64,000 nt of DNA from Mesorhizobium temperatum (GCF_002284575.1 NZ_NPKJ01000004.1:40203-104202); one strand, 5' to 3'; shown: positions 49,761 through 59,495, counted from the stretch's first letter. Made by a program: numbers and translations. Notes: generated by a model from the sequence alone, not told the origin.

Positions 49761-50068
49761 ACTTCGTCATCCCCGGGCGGAGCGAACGCGAAGCGGAGTG
49801 CAGACCCTGGGACCCATGCCGTAACATCGGCCGAAGAATGCAACGGCTTGGGAATGGCGCTTGTATACGCAACGCTGCCAGTTCGGCTCATGGCGCTTGA
49901 AGCGCGCCGTAGCCACCCATCGTCCTCGGCGAGTATTCATGCCGGCGACGACAACGAATAATGCCTCAGACGGAATTCAGCACTGCCGCGAGGCTCGAAG
50001 GTCATGGCATGGATCCCAGGGTCTCCGCAACGTCGCTTCGCTCCTGCTCCGCCCTGGGATGACGAAGT
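49761..50068. repeat. 308-base element with long imperfect inverted ends
   Basis: The left end (49761-49820, ACTTCGTCATCCCCGGGCGG...GACCCTGGGACCCATGCC) and the right end (50005-50068) are inverted copies with a few mismatches. The interior (about 180 bases) shows no gene. The structure resembles a small non-autonomous mobile element or extragenic palindromic module. Confidence 0.6.
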
Positions 50069-50113
50069 CGGGTGGGCTTAGGCCAATCTCGAAGATTGCG
50101 ACTCCAAGCAGTC

Positions 50114-50146
50114 ATTTATTTTTGAATTCCATTTGACTGAATAAAT
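50114..50146. promoter_or_regulatory. AT-rich inverted repeat before the ROK-ABC operon
   Basis: ATTTATT (50114-50120) and AATAAAT (50140-50146) face each other in an AT-rich block 39-71 bases upstream of the ROK gene ATG. A self-regulated operator for the ROK protein is plausible but not proven. Confidence 0.4.
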
Positions 50147-50184
50147 ATTCGGTGCGAACCTCATGTCTCCCAGGGACGCAAGAC

Positions 50185-51351
50185 ATGGCACTGCGGGGGA
50201 CCAATCAGGAATTCGGGAGGCCTTACAACAGGCGCATCGTGCTCGAATCCATCCGCCTTCACGGTCCGATCGCCCGCGGCGACATTGCCCGGCGGGTCGG
50301 GCTCACCGTGCAAACGGTATCGACCATCGTTCGCGAGTTGGAAGAACACGGCTACGTTCTGTCCATGCGCGAAGAGCCGCGGGGGCGCGGGCTGCCCCCG
50401 GCGACCCTGCGGATCAACCCGGAGGGCGGCTATGCCGTCGGCATCCATGTCACCCCGCTGGGTATCAACGCGGCGCTGATCAATTTGAGCGGAGACGTGA
50501 TCGAGAGCGCCTACCGCGGGGCCCCCAACGCAACGCCCGACCACGCCTTCGATCTGATCGGCGCGATGGTGCTTGAATTGACCCGACTGCGGCCTGGCGG
50601 TCGCGTTCTCGGCATCGGCATGGCGCTGCCCGGCCCTTTCGGGGTGGAGTCGATGAGCTTTATCGGCCCGACGACGATGACCGGCTGGAAGGACGTGGCG
50701 CTTCGGGAACGGCTGGAGGCCTCGACCGGGCTGCCCGCGTTTTTTGAGACCGACATGGCGGCCGCGGCAATGGGCGAGCGCCTGTATGGCCTCGGGACGG
50801 GGTATTCCGAATACTACTATCTCTATTTCGGAGTCGGTCTTGGCGGCGTCATGGTGCATGACGGAAGCGCGTTGCGCGGCGCCTGGGGAAATGCCGGCGA
50901 AATCGGACACATCCCTGTCGTGCCTGGTGGCGAGCCGTGCCCCTGCGGCAATCGCGGCTGCCTCGAACGGTACCTCTCGCTTGAGGCGCTGCGGCGCCGG
51001 AACATCAGCGACGCCGAGTGGGTCAGCGAAGTCGGGCCGATCTTCCGCAACGCCATCACCATCATCGAGAACCTGTTCGATCCCGAAACCATCATCCTCG
51101 GCGGGCTGGCGTCCACCGATCTGCTTGAACGGCTGGCCGGTTCGGTTGCGAACCTTCCCAACTCGATCTCGGCGCGAAAGGACCGTACGGCGCCCCGTGT
51201 CACCGTCGCGCGCGGCGGCCAGCATGCGGTGCTGCGCGGGGCCGCAGCGCTTGCCGTCTCAGGGGTGCTTTCGCCACGCTTCGGCCAGATATTCACCGCC
51301 GAGCGCGAACGCGGGCGAGATATCCTGCAAGGCAAGGGGATCGCGGCATGA
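50185..51351 (+). CDS. ROK-family transcriptional regulator
   Basis: A 388-residue protein: winged-helix DNA-binding domain (about 15-75, GPIARGDIARRVGLTVQTVSTIVRELEE) followed by a sugar-kinase-fold ROK domain. The zinc motif CPCGNRGCLERYLS is intact, as in NagC/XylR-type repressors, so the sugar-binding domain is likely folded. It heads the operon with ABC transporter genes and probably senses their substrate or its phosphate. ATG 50185 chosen over GTG 50152. Confidence 0.88.
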   Translation: MALRGTNQEFGRPYNRRIVLESIRLHGPIARGDIARRVGLTVQTVSTIVRELEEHGYVLSMREEPRGRGLPPATLRINPEGGYAVGIHVTPLGINAALINLSGDVIESAYRGAPNATPDHAFDLIGAMVLELTRLRPGGRVLGIGMALPGPFGVESMSFIGPTTMTGWKDVALRERLEASTGLPAFFETDMAAAAMGERLYGLGTGYSEYYYLYFGVGLGGVMVHDGSALRGAWGNAGEIGHIPVVPGGEPCPCGNRGCLERYLSLEALRRRNISDAEWVSEVGPIFRNAITIIENLFDPETIILGGLASTDLLERLAGSVANLPNSISARKDRTAPRVTVARGGQHAVLRGAAALAVSGVLSPRFGQIFTAERERGRDILQGKGIAA

Positions 51352-52112
51352 GTGAACCTCTGCTGGTGCTCGACAACGTCGCCAAGAACTATGGCGCGAT
51401 CGAAGCGCTCAAGGGCATCAGCTTCTCGATCGGCAAGGGCGAGGTGGTGGCGCTTCTGGGCGACAACGGCGCCGGCAAATCGACACTGGTCAAGATCATC
51501 GCCGGCGGCCTGGAGCCGACCTCCGGTCGCATGCTGTTCGAGGGAAAGGAATTCCTCGCCAAATCTCCCGCCGAGGCCAAGGCGGCGGGGATCGAGACCG
51601 TCTACCAGGACCTTTCGCTTTGCACCAATGTCGACGTCGTGGCCAATTTCTTCATGGGCCGCGAGATCACCAAGAAATTTCTTGGCGTTCCCGTGCTCGA
51701 CGAACCCGCCATGGAGCAGGTGGTCGAAAAGGCGCTGGCCAGCGCCGGCACGCGCATCCCTTCGCTCAGAACCAATGTCGAGCACCTCTCGGGCGGGCAG
51801 CGGCAGGCCATAGAGCTCAACCGATTCGTGCATTTTGGCGGCAAGCTCGTGCTTCTCGACGAGCCGTTCGCAGCACTCGGTGTCGAGCAGACGCGGCGCG
51901 GTCTCGACATGATCCGCCAGGTGGCGAGCCAAGGTATCGGCGTCGTCATCATCACCCATATCATGCAACAGGCCTTCCAGGTCGCCGACCGGATCGTGGT
52001 GATCCGGCAAGGCGTCGTAGCGGGCGATGTCGCGCGCAACAAAACAAGTCCCGACGCGGTGATCAACATGATCACCGGAGAGACGCTCGTCGGTGCCGGA
52101 CCGGCAGGCTGA
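51348..52112 (+). CDS. Sugar ABC transporter ATP-binding protein (single-domain FrcA-like)
   Basis: A 254-residue ATPase with Walker A LLGDNGAGKSTLVKII, signature HLSGGQRQAIELNRF, and Walker B LVLLDEPFAALG. It is a single-ATPase form, as in the fructose/ribose-type systems of rhizobia rather than the doubled RbsA form. It overlaps the ROK gene stop by four bases. Confidence 0.92.
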   Translation: MSEPLLVLDNVAKNYGAIEALKGISFSIGKGEVVALLGDNGAGKSTLVKIIAGGLEPTSGRMLFEGKEFLAKSPAEAKAAGIETVYQDLSLCTNVDVVANFFMGREITKKFLGVPVLDEPAMEQVVEKALASAGTRIPSLRTNVEHLSGGQRQAIELNRFVHFGGKLVLLDEPFAALGVEQTRRGLDMIRQVASQGIGVVIITHIMQQAFQVADRIVVIRQGVVAGDVARNKTSPDAVINMITGETLVGAGPAG

Positions 52113-52151
52113 GGGACAAACGAGGGGTCCGGCGCAAAAGGAGCGAACGAC

Positions 52152-53192
52152 ATGAAGAAAATACTTCTTGCTGTCTTCGGTATCCTGGCACTGGCCTTTG
52201 CCACGCTCACGCCGGCATTCGCCCAGTCCAAGGGCACCGTCTACTACCTGGTGCCGACATTGCTCGACGAATTCCAGACCGGCTCGGTGAGCGCTCTGGA
52301 GATGTTCCTGAAGCAGGTCGGCTACGAGATGAAGACGCTGAACGCCGATAACAAGACCGACGCTCAGCAATCGCAAATGAACGACGTTATCGCGCTCAAG
52401 CCGTCGGCGATCATTCTCGCTGCCGTCGATTTCAATGCGTTGAAGCCGTCTATCGAGGCCGCCCGCGCCGCCGGCATCCCGGTGGTCGAGTTCGATCGCC
52501 AGATCACCTCGACACCGTCCGACTTCACGTCGGTGGCGGGAACGGTCGAGATCGGCCAGATTGCCGCCGATCAGGCCGAGAAGCTCTTGAAGGCGAAGCA
52601 CGGATCGGTGAAAGGCAAGATCCTCCAGGTGCTCGGCGATCCTGGCGACCCCTACACGCTCGACATCCAGAAGGGTTTCGAGGAGAAGATGAAGGCGTTC
52701 CCGGACGTCAAGATCATCTCGGTTCCGGCCATGCAATGGGCGGCGGATGCAGCCGGGACCATCGTCAACGACCAGATGCTCGCCAATCCTGATATCGACC
52801 TGATCTTCAGCCATGCGGCGCACCTCTCGGTCGCCGCCGTCGCCTCGCTCGAGGCCGCCGGCAAGAAGCCGGGCGACGTCATGCTGATGAGCTCGAACGG
52901 TGCGCCGGTCGGCCTCGACCTGATCCGCAAAGGCTGGCTCAACGTCGAAGTCGAGCAGCCGCTCTACGCTCAGGCCGCCGCCGTCGCCATGTTCATGGAC
53001 AAGGTCGTCAACAAGCAGGAGATCAAGCCGGGCGAATACGACGTGCTCGGCCTGAAGTCGATTGTGACCATTGAAGCCTGGGGACCGAACATCAAGATCC
53101 CCGGCGCTGCGATCACCAAGGAAAACGTCGACAACCCGGCCTTCTGGGGCAATCTGAAGCCGCCCTCGGGCACCGTGAAGCCGGTCGAATAG
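52152..53192 (+). CDS. Periplasmic sugar-binding protein of ABC transporter
   Basis: A 346-residue protein with a signal peptide ([24 protein letters not shown], cleavage near residue 24) and the type I periplasmic binding fold of ribose/galactose binders ([34 protein letters not shown]). The ligand is probably a sugar or polyol; it cannot be named. An AAGGAGCGA ribosome site lies before the ATG. Confidence 0.92.
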   Translation: MKKILLAVFGILALAFATLTPAFAQSKGTVYYLVPTLLDEFQTGSVSALEMFLKQVGYEMKTLNADNKTDAQQSQMNDVIALKPSAIILAAVDFNALKPSIEAARAAGIPVVEFDRQITSTPSDFTSVAGTVEIGQIAADQAEKLLKAKHGSVKGKILQVLGDPGDPYTLDIQKGFEEKMKAFPDVKIISVPAMQWAADAAGTIVNDQMLANPDIDLIFSHAAHLSVAAVASLEAAGKKPGDVMLMSSNGAPVGLDLIRKGWLNVEVEQPLYAQAAAVAMFMDKVVNKQEIKPGEYDVLGLKSIVTIEAWGPNIKIPGAAITKENVDNPAFWGNLKPPSGTVKPVE

Positions 53193-53285
53193 CAAAGTCG
53201 CCTAGGGCTTCGGGCCACGCTGGCCCGGAGCTCAACCGGCGCGTTCGAACGGACGCGCCAGGGAAGCTGCAGCAAATTTCAATCC

Positions 53286-53315
53286 GCGCATGATCCTTTC
53301 CGAGAATCGATGCGC
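53286..53315. repeat. Intergenic palindrome GCGCAT type inside operon
   Basis: GCGCAT (53286-53291) faces ATGCGC (53310-53315). It belongs to the dispersed family at 1988 and 7244. It sits between binding-protein and permease genes, where it may set differential mRNA levels. Confidence 0.6.
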
Positions 53316-53330
53316 TAGACGGATCAGCAC

Positions 53331-54326
53331 ATGAATCCCCGCACGCGCCACGCCCTCGAGTTCGTCCTCGACAACCTCGTCTGGTTCATGCTGGTCTTCG
53401 TGCTGGTGGTCTTCTCCATCTCCATTCCGAACTACTTCCAACTCGGCATCTTCGCCAACATCATAGAGGCGTCGAGCGTGCTTGGCGTCATGTCGATCGG
53501 CCTGGCGCTGGTCATCATCACCGGCCACATGGACCTGTCGGTCGAATCCGTGGCGGCGCTCGGTGCGATGGCGGTCGGCATCCTGTTCTGCTCGGCGGGC
53601 ATCGGCCTTGGCGTTCAATTGGATCCGGAATGGCTAATGGTTCCGGTTTCGCTGTTTATTGCCCTTGCTGTCGGCGGCATCATCGGCGTCATCAACGGCT
53701 ACCTGGTCGTCAAGGTGAAGATGAGTGCTTTCATCATCACGCTGGCGTCCTACATCTGGGTGCGCGGCCTCGTGCTGGTTATTTCCGGTGGCCGCTCCGC
53801 ACAGGATCTTGCGCCGGCAATCCGCTGGTTCGGCATTCAGCGCCTCCTTGGCCTGCCGCTCACCGCCTGGATCGCGATTGCGTGTTTCGTGGTCTTCTCG
53901 CTGATCATGGCCAAGACCCCCTTCGGCAGGCATCTCGTCATGATCGGCGGCAACGAGACCGCAACCTTCCGCGCCGGCATCCGCGTCAACCGCAACCTCG
54001 TCATCGCCTTCGTTCTCGCTGGCGCCATCGCCGGCCTTGCCGGCTGGGTGCTGGCGATCCGCACCTCCGGCGCCACTGCCAATCTCGGCGTCGGCCTGCT
54101 GTTCAACGCGTTCGCCGCCGTCGTCATCGGCGGCGTCAGCCTGAAGGGCGGCGTCGGCACCCTGCCCGGCGTCTATGCCGGCGTGCTTTTGCTGTCGGCC
54201 ATCAACACGGCGATCAACCTCATGGGCCTTCCGGCCAACTTCACCCAGGTGATCCACGGCCTGCTCGTGCTTGCCGCCGTGCTGCTCGACGCTTTCAAGC
54301 AAACCATCCGCCAGAGGCTGGCATGA
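53331..54326 (+). CDS. Sugar ABC transporter permease
   Basis: A 331-residue integral membrane protein with about nine hydrophobic segments and the ribose/xylose-type permease motif GVSLKGGVGTLPGVYAGVLLLS (the EAA-like loop). N-terminus MNPRTRHALEFVLDNL faces the cytoplasm. It pairs with the single ATPase and binding protein. It ends in an ATGA overlap with the SDR gene. Confidence 0.92.
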   Translation: MNPRTRHALEFVLDNLVWFMLVFVLVVFSISIPNYFQLGIFANIIEASSVLGVMSIGLALVIITGHMDLSVESVAALGAMAVGILFCSAGIGLGVQLDPEWLMVPVSLFIALAVGGIIGVINGYLVVKVKMSAFIITLASYIWVRGLVLVISGGRSAQDLAPAIRWFGIQRLLGLPLTAWIAIACFVVFSLIMAKTPFGRHLVMIGGNETATFRAGIRVNRNLVIAFVLAGAIAGLAGWVLAIRTSGATANLGVGLLFNAFAAVVIGGVSLKGGVGTLPGVYAGVLLLSAINTAINLMGLPANFTQVIHGLLVLAAVLLDAFKQTIRQRLA

Positions 54327-55093
54327 CCGGCCGTCTCGAAGACAAGATCGCGCTGATCGTCGGCAGTGCGCGCGGCATCGGCAAAGGCATCGCACAGCGC
54401 TTTGCCGAAGAGGGCGCGAAGCTGGTCCTGGCCGATACCGAGGTCGAGGCCGGGCAAGCGGCCGCGGACGAGCTCGGCGCTGCCTTCATCCGCACCGACA
54501 TCTCGCAGATGCCCGATGCGGAGGCCGCCGTTGCGCTGGCGCTCGACCATCACGGCCGTCTCGACATCATGGTCCAGAATGCCGGTATCTATCCCTGGCA
54601 GTTGCTGGAAAACACCAGTTCGGAGGACTGGGACCGTGTCATGGCGGTCAATTTGCGCGGCAGCTTCAATGCCGCCCGTGCCGCGCTCGTTCCGATGAAA
54701 GCGCAGCACTTTGGCCGCATGCTGTTCACCTCCTCCATCACCGGCCCGCACGTCACCAGCCCGGGTCACGGGCACTATTCAGCGACCAAGGCGGGCATCA
54801 ACGGCCTGATCCGTTCAGCCGCTCTCGAATTCTCGGGCTATGGCATCACCGTCAACGGGGTCGAGCCCGGCAATATCCTCACCGAAGCAATCCAGCTGCA
54901 TCGCGGCGCCGCCTATATAAAGAACATGGAGGACTCCATACCGCTCGGCCGCCTCGGCAGCCCGCGCGACGTGGCCAATGCTTTCCTGTTCCTGGCCTCG
55001 GACGACGCCAGCTACATCACCGGCACTACCATCATCGTCGACGGCGGGCAGCTGCTGCCCGAGGGCAAGGATTTCCGACTCCTTCCGCCATGA
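54323..55093 (+). CDS. SDR-family oxidoreductase of the sugar operon
   Basis: A 256-residue classical short-chain dehydrogenase. The NAD(P) motif is LIVGSARGIGKGIAQ, with VQNAGIYPW and the catalytic triad SSITG...YSATKAGING. It probably oxidises the imported sugar or polyol. Start overlaps the permease stop (ATGA), so it belongs to the operon. Confidence 0.9.
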   Translation: MTGRLEDKIALIVGSARGIGKGIAQRFAEEGAKLVLADTEVEAGQAAADELGAAFIRTDISQMPDAEAAVALALDHHGRLDIMVQNAGIYPWQLLENTSSEDWDRVMAVNLRGSFNAARAALVPMKAQHFGRMLFTSSITGPHVTSPGHGHYSATKAGINGLIRSAALEFSGYGITVNGVEPGNILTEAIQLHRGAAYIKNMEDSIPLGRLGSPRDVANAFLFLASDDASYITGTTIIVDGGQLLPEGKDFRLLPP

Positions 55094-55357
55094 TCGTCGA
55101 TTTCGGCGACGGTTTTTCCTGCACCAGGCAACAGCGGCAGATCATGCAGCACTTGCCATGGTTCGTCTCAAGACCGGCGACGCGGGCAAGGATGGTAGCT
55201 AAGCGACTTGGCTTCGCGCCGGAAGTTGCAGGCTGAGGCTTCGCCGGACGTGCGGCAGCGCCGACGAAACAAGGCTGCGCCCGATAAAACTCGATTCGCT
55301 ACCAATCCTTCAACATCGGTTTACCCGAAGTTGGTAACAGCAACGACGCTCGTTTTC
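55094..55357. other. Gap before the acyltransferase-like gene
   Basis: About 260 bases; a small ORF starting at 55093 and frames into the next gene have no support. The promoter of the next gene is probably here. Confidence 0.3.
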
Positions 55358-56653
55358 ATGATCAAGCAAAGGGCCTACCTTGCCGCAGCATTACAGCTCT
55401 GCTTTCGGCCACCGGAGCGATTGCAACTGGTCGAGATTGCACCGCTACGAACACCCGACGGTCGCCGCGATGGCCGATGGGAAGCCTGGCGTTGCCATGG
55501 TCTGGAAACGCGGGGACTCCGGTGCCGGGAGCCGGGCTTGAGCGTCATTCGCGCCCTGAAAGGCGCCGATCTTCCGGCAGTCGCGGGCATGTTTCAACGC
55601 GTGCTGCGCAAAGAGCGGACCGAAGCGCCGGCCTCGCTCATCGACTATATGAGACGGTTTTATCTGGAGGCGCCCGGTTGCGGAGGCGAGCTCCGGTCGC
55701 TTGTCCATGTCAACGACGCCGGCCGCGTCTCCGGGTTTGTCGGCGTTCACATATTGCCGATGCAATTCAACGGCCGACAATTACGCGCCGCCATCTGCAG
55801 CTCGCTCATGGTCGAGGATCATGAGCGCGACCCGATGGCCGGCGCCCGCTTGTTGAAAGCTTACCTGGATGGTCCGCAGGACATCTCCTTCAGCGAGACG
55901 GCCAACGACATCTCCGCAAGGTTGTGGACACGGCTGCGCGGCGTGGTCCTGCCGCAATACAGTCTCGATTGGGTACGCGTGATGCGGCCGTCGAGCTTTG
56001 TGCTCAGCCTTTCCGCCAGTCGCATGAAGCTTGCCCGAATACTCAATCCCTTTGCGCATGCCCTCGACCGATTTTATTGCAGGCGAATGAAGTCCAGCGA
56101 ACGACGCTGGTCCGGTGTGGCGGCGGACGGGGCAGGCCATGGCGCCTTTCGGACGTCGGAAATCGACAGCGGCACATTTGCCAAGCTCGTCGAACCGTTG
56201 ACCGTCCAGTTCGCCCTGCGCCCGCAGTGGTCGGAAGGCCAGCTTGATCATATCCTGACCGATGCGGCACAAAGGCCGGACCTGGGCGAGCTTATCTACG
56301 TTTCCGTGACATCGCCAGTCGGCACCAATGTCGGCGCATTCGCCTATTACGCAAGGGCGGGTGGAATCGGTCGCGTGCTGCAGATCCTCGCCCTCCCCGG
56401 CCAGGCGGGTTCGGTGATCGACTGCCTGATCGATCATGCCGCCGTACGCGGCGTCAGCGGCCTGCGCGGGCGCATTCAACCCGCACTTCTGGAAGCAATG
56501 CTTGGGCGACGCATAGCTTTCCTGACCGTTGCCTCGACCGTGGTGCATTCACGCGATCCAGAGCTTCTGGATGCCATGAAGAACTCGCAAGCTTTCCTGA
56601 ACGGGCTTGCGGGCGAGCAGTGGAGCCGGCTGATCGGCGGCCGCTTCACCTGA
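55358..56653 (+). CDS. GNAT-like acyltransferase-family protein, large form
   Basis: A 431-residue protein of unclear assignment. The stretch AICSSLMVEDHERDPMAGARLLKAYL (about 155-180) resembles a GNAT acetyl-CoA-binding motif, and VSVTSPVGTNVGAFAYYARAGG later looks like a second GNAT strand, so it may be a double GNAT as in FemAB-like or N-acyl-amino-acid synthases. I choose the ATG at 55358; the TTG at 55208 extends without homology. It is divergent from the flavin gene and lies beside the asnB-ACP-ligase-nadE operon. Confidence 0.55.
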   Translation: MIKQRAYLAAALQLCFRPPERLQLVEIAPLRTPDGRRDGRWEAWRCHGLETRGLRCREPGLSVIRALKGADLPAVAGMFQRVLRKERTEAPASLIDYMRRFYLEAPGCGGELRSLVHVNDAGRVSGFVGVHILPMQFNGRQLRAAICSSLMVEDHERDPMAGARLLKAYLDGPQDISFSETANDISARLWTRLRGVVLPQYSLDWVRVMRPSSFVLSLSASRMKLARILNPFAHALDRFYCRRMKSSERRWSGVAADGAGHGAFRTSEIDSGTFAKLVEPLTVQFALRPQWSEGQLDHILTDAAQRPDLGELIYVSVTSPVGTNVGAFAYYARAGGIGRVLQILALPGQAGSVIDCLIDHAAVRGVSGLRGRIQPALLEAMLGRRIAFLTVASTVVHSRDPELLDAMKNSQAFLNGLAGEQWSRLIGGRFT

Positions 56654-56840
56654 AGCATTCAGTCGTGCGGGAGCGACGTTATTGGCTGATCGTTGGAGGC
56701 CTTTGCCTTCGCTCAGTGGGAACGTCGAGGGGCGAGACGTGACCCTGGTGGCTGCGCAAGGCGGTGGCTCACGATCTGCCGGCCTCTGACACTGATCCCG
56801 GCCCGGACTGTCAGGAGCTTCTTGACTATGCCAAAGGCGG

Positions 56841-58079
56841 TCACGGATGCCCTGCGATATGTTCGACAAGGCGAGGTGCTTCCTCAGCGATCACCAAGAT
56901 GATGCCTGACTTGCGTGTGGAGGCGAAGTCCAGCCCTGCGAAGTAAAGGCCCGGCAGGGCGGCCACGCCATCCGCGTGAACAGGCTGTCCCGCGTTGTCG
57001 AGCGCACCGGGAAGCCTCATCCAACTGAAATCGCCCTTAAAGCCCGTGCACCACACCACGCTCGTTACGCCGGAGCGGGAGAGATCGAGCGAACCGATCG
57101 TCGGGTTCGGCTGACGCATCGCGACCGTCTCCGCCGGGTCGGGCTCCGCAACGGGTGCATCGATCCCCATGCGGCTGATATAGTCGTCGACATGGCGTTT
57201 GACATTTTCGGAGGCTTCATCCGCAAAGCGGGCATTCGCTTCGAGATCGTCGGCAAACGAGAGGCTGCCGCCATCCTCGATGCCGGTGAGACGCCCAAGC
57301 AGCACGACACCTCGGGCGCTCAGCGCCTGAAGGCTTATCGTATGCATCGACCCGAGCACACCACGCGGCGGGATGCGTCCCGCAACTCGAATGACTTCCT
57401 CCCGGCGCACGTCGAGAAACCCGCTTTCGAGCAGCCAGACCATGATGTCGCGACCCCGGTAGCGCCGTGGAAGCCGTCCGACACGACTGGTCGCAAGGAA
57501 GACTGCTCGACCCGCGTCCACCAGTTCCTCCGCGATCTGAGCACCAGATTGGCCGCTTCCGACCACCAGCACCGCTCCATCGGGCAGATCGGCAGCGCTG
57601 CGGTAGCCGGAAGCGTCAATCTGGCGGAGAGCGGGCGACAACGCGGCGGCCCAGACCGGGCGCACCGGGCAATTCAGGCTGCCGCTTGCGACGATCACAT
57701 TGCGCGCCCAAAGCGTGCCGTGTGAGGTGGTCAGCCGATAGGCGCCATTCTCGTGCGTGAGTTCGCTTACCGCAGTATCCGGTTCGATCGGCAGCGCGTT
57801 GCGCCCGGCGAAATCCTCAAGGAGAGTGACGAACTGATCGCGCGTCAGGGCACCATCCGGATCCGGACCGTCATAGCAATCGCCCGGCATGACGGTCTGC
57901 ACGTTGGGAGTATTCATCCGAAATAAATCCCATCGCTGTGTGCGCCAGGTCTCTCCTATGCGGCCCCGCTCCAATACGCTGTGGCGCAGGCCCCGTCGCG
58001 CCAGCCAATAGCTGACACCCAGGCCGGCCCAGCCGGCCCCGATGACGACAGCATCGAGAACATCGCCGCCATCAGTCAT
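56841..58079 (-). CDS. Flavin-dependent monooxygenase-like FAD/NAD(P) oxidoreductase
   Basis: A 412-residue two-dinucleotide-fold protein. FAD motif: AVVIGAGWAGLGVSYWLAR; NADPH motif: VLVVGSGQSGAQIAEEL; near the end TGFKGDFSWM. This is the CzcO/flavin monooxygenase-like group, oxidising amines, sulfides or ketones; the substrate is unknown. Start at 58079 (MTDGGDV) overlaps the upstream 60-residue gene by eight bases, so the two are coupled. Confidence 0.82.
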   Translation of the reverse strand: MTDGGDVLDAVVIGAGWAGLGVSYWLARRGLRHSVLERGRIGETWRTQRWDLFRMNTPNVQTVMPGDCYDGPDPDGALTRDQFVTLLEDFAGRNALPIEPDTAVSELTHENGAYRLTTSHGTLWARNVIVASGSLNCPVRPVWAAALSPALRQIDASGYRSAADLPDGAVLVVGSGQSGAQIAEELVDAGRAVFLATSRVGRLPRRYRGRDIMVWLLESGFLDVRREEVIRVAGRIPPRGVLGSMHTISLQALSARGVVLLGRLTGIEDGGSLSFADDLEANARFADEASENVKRHVDDYISRMGIDAPVAEPDPAETVAMRQPNPTIGSLDLSRSGVTSVVWCTGFKGDFSWMRLPGALDNAGQPVHADGVAALPGLYFAGLDFASTRKSGIILVIAEEAPRLVEHIAGHP

Positions 58080-58254
58080 TTGCTGCGGTGATCTCATAAT
58101 CGCCCCCGGCAATCTCGCCGCGCAGCATTAAGCCTTGTCCACGGCAACTAGTCCAGCACCGCCGATTTCCGTCCGACTGGCCGAGCGCATTCCGGTTCGC
58201 CAGCTTCTCGCCAGACCGCAAGGCGAACCCGAGAACCTCCAACGTAGTCTCCAT
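58072..58254 (-). CDS. 60-residue hypothetical leader protein coupled to the monooxygenase gene
   Basis: Starts METTLEVLGFALRSGE with an AAAGGGAG ribosome site 6-7 bases before the ATG; ends ...GGDYEITAAND, eight bases inside the monooxygenase gene. Two cysteines and no membrane segment. The longer in-frame ORF to 58407 is less likely. No recognised family; overlap and ribosome site are the support. Confidence 0.5.
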   Translation of the reverse strand: METTLEVLGFALRSGEKLANRNALGQSDGNRRCWTSCRGQGLMLRGEIAGGDYEITAAND

Positions 58255-58415
58255 CGAGAACTCCCTTTGCTCGTCCACGGAAAGCCGATCACAGATCAAG
58301 ACGGACAGGGCAATGTGGGGGCGGAACATCGATCCCCCTGAAGCGCTCGCCGTAGCTAATGCATGTCGCGCAAAAGTGTGCAGCGGTTTTGCGATAACGA
58401 CATGCATAAAAACAA

Positions 58416-58477
58416 CAACCTAAAGCGCGTCGCATGAGGCCGGTAGAGGCCGGTCAAACGCGACGCGCTTTAGGTTG
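58416..58477. repeat. Perfect palindrome after nadE, GCGCGTCGC type
   Basis: An 18-base perfect inverted repeat (58416-58433 and 58460-58477). The interior holds a short AGGCCGGT direct repeat. It lies 11 bases past the nadE stop, so it may also work as a transcript end. Confidence 0.75.
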
Positions 58478-58487
58478 GAGAGGCAGG

Positions 58488-59495
58488 TCAGGTATCGACT
58501 TCCTCGACTTCATCGACAAGTTGGGGACGCAGGTGCAGATAGCGCGTCGCCTTGCGCTTGGCGGCGATGTCGGTCCAGACGCGTTCAACTTGCGAGGCAG
58601 TTAATCCCGCCGCCTGCCCCACCACTTCGGCGGTGACGCCGTTGTTGCGGCCGCAAAGGCAAATATCCATGCGGTCATAAGGAAGCGAGAAGTAGAACTC
58701 CTCCTGCGTCTGTGCCAGCGAATAGGTATCGGTGGTCGGCGGCCGGTTGCGGATTTCCTCGGGAACGCCGAGATAGGCCGCGAGCGCGTAGACCTGCGTT
58801 TTATAGAGGTGGGCGATCGGCTTGACGTCCGCCGCGCCGTCACCGTTCTTGACGAAGAAGCCCTGATCGTATTCCAGCCGGTTCGGCGTTCCAAGAACGG
58901 CGAAGTTCAGGCGATCGGCATGATAGTATTCGATCTGCTTGCGGGTGCGCTGCTTCATGTTGGTGGCGGCGACGATACCGAGATAGACCGGGAGTGGCAT
59001 TCTTATTTTGGTCTGCTTGCCATTGGGGTCCTGCACCACCAGCGACGAAATATTGTAGCCCTCGCCCTCGAGGGCGTTTGCAATCACGATCTTCGAGCCC
59101 CAGCCTTCGCCGTATTCCGGGACCAATTCACGGATGAAAGCGTCGCGACGCTGGTAGCAGCCCATCGCACGCAGGGCCGGCCCGATATCCTCCACAATAG
59201 CCTCGACACCGAAAGTGTCGGCGACAAGCCGACCGAGCCGTAGACTTTCCGGATCGGAATCGTTTTCCGGCATGAAGAGGCAAAGTACATTCTGGCCGCC
59301 GATGGCTCGCGCGGCCAAGGCGACCGAAACGCTGGAATCGATCCCGCCGGAAAGACCGAGCACGAGGCCGCGCTTACGAATGCCGCGCAACTGCTTGCGT
59401 AAGGCCGTCACGATCCTGTCCGTTTCGACGGCGGGGTCGATCGCCAGAGCCTGCGCCAGAAAGGTCTGCGCGTCCTGGGTCGGGCGAACACTCAT
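58488..59495 (-). CDS. nadE: NAD synthetase-like ATP-PPase (ammonia-dependent, NadE)
   Basis: A 335-residue PP-loop enzyme with LGLSGGIDSSVSVALA and GFFVKNGDGAADVKPIAHL. It lacks the glutaminase (CN-hydrolase) domain. In genuine NadE the sequence before the metal/ATP site is GTDHA; here it reads GTPNRLE, so substrate specificity may have changed. Amidation of another adenylated carboxylate is possible. It overlaps the ligase gene by four bases and is the last gene of the operon. Confidence 0.78.
   Translation of the reverse strand: MSVRPTQDAQTFLAQALAIDPAVETDRIVTALRKQLRGIRKRGLVLGLSGGIDSSVSVALAARAIGGQNVLCLFMPENDSDPESLRLGRLVADTFGVEAIVEDIGPALRAMGCYQRRDAFIRELVPEYGEGWGSKIVIANALEGEGYNISSLVVQDPNGKQTKIRMPLPVYLGIVAATNMKQRTRKQIEYYHADRLNFAVLGTPNRLEYDQGFFVKNGDGAADVKPIAHLYKTQVYALAAYLGVPEEIRNRPPTTDTYSLAQTQEEFYFSLPYDRMDICLCGRNNGVTAEVVGQAAGLTASQVERVWTDIAAKRKATRYLHLRPQLVDEVEEVDT

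Noticed and set aside
50823..53195. A 790-codon minus-strand frame across the ROK, ABC and binding-protein genes
   Set aside because: It runs antisense to three well-supported genes and has no recognisable motif.
58323..58347. GGAAC-N16-CGCT on the plus strand
   Set aside because: The -10 has a mismatch and no plus-strand gene follows.
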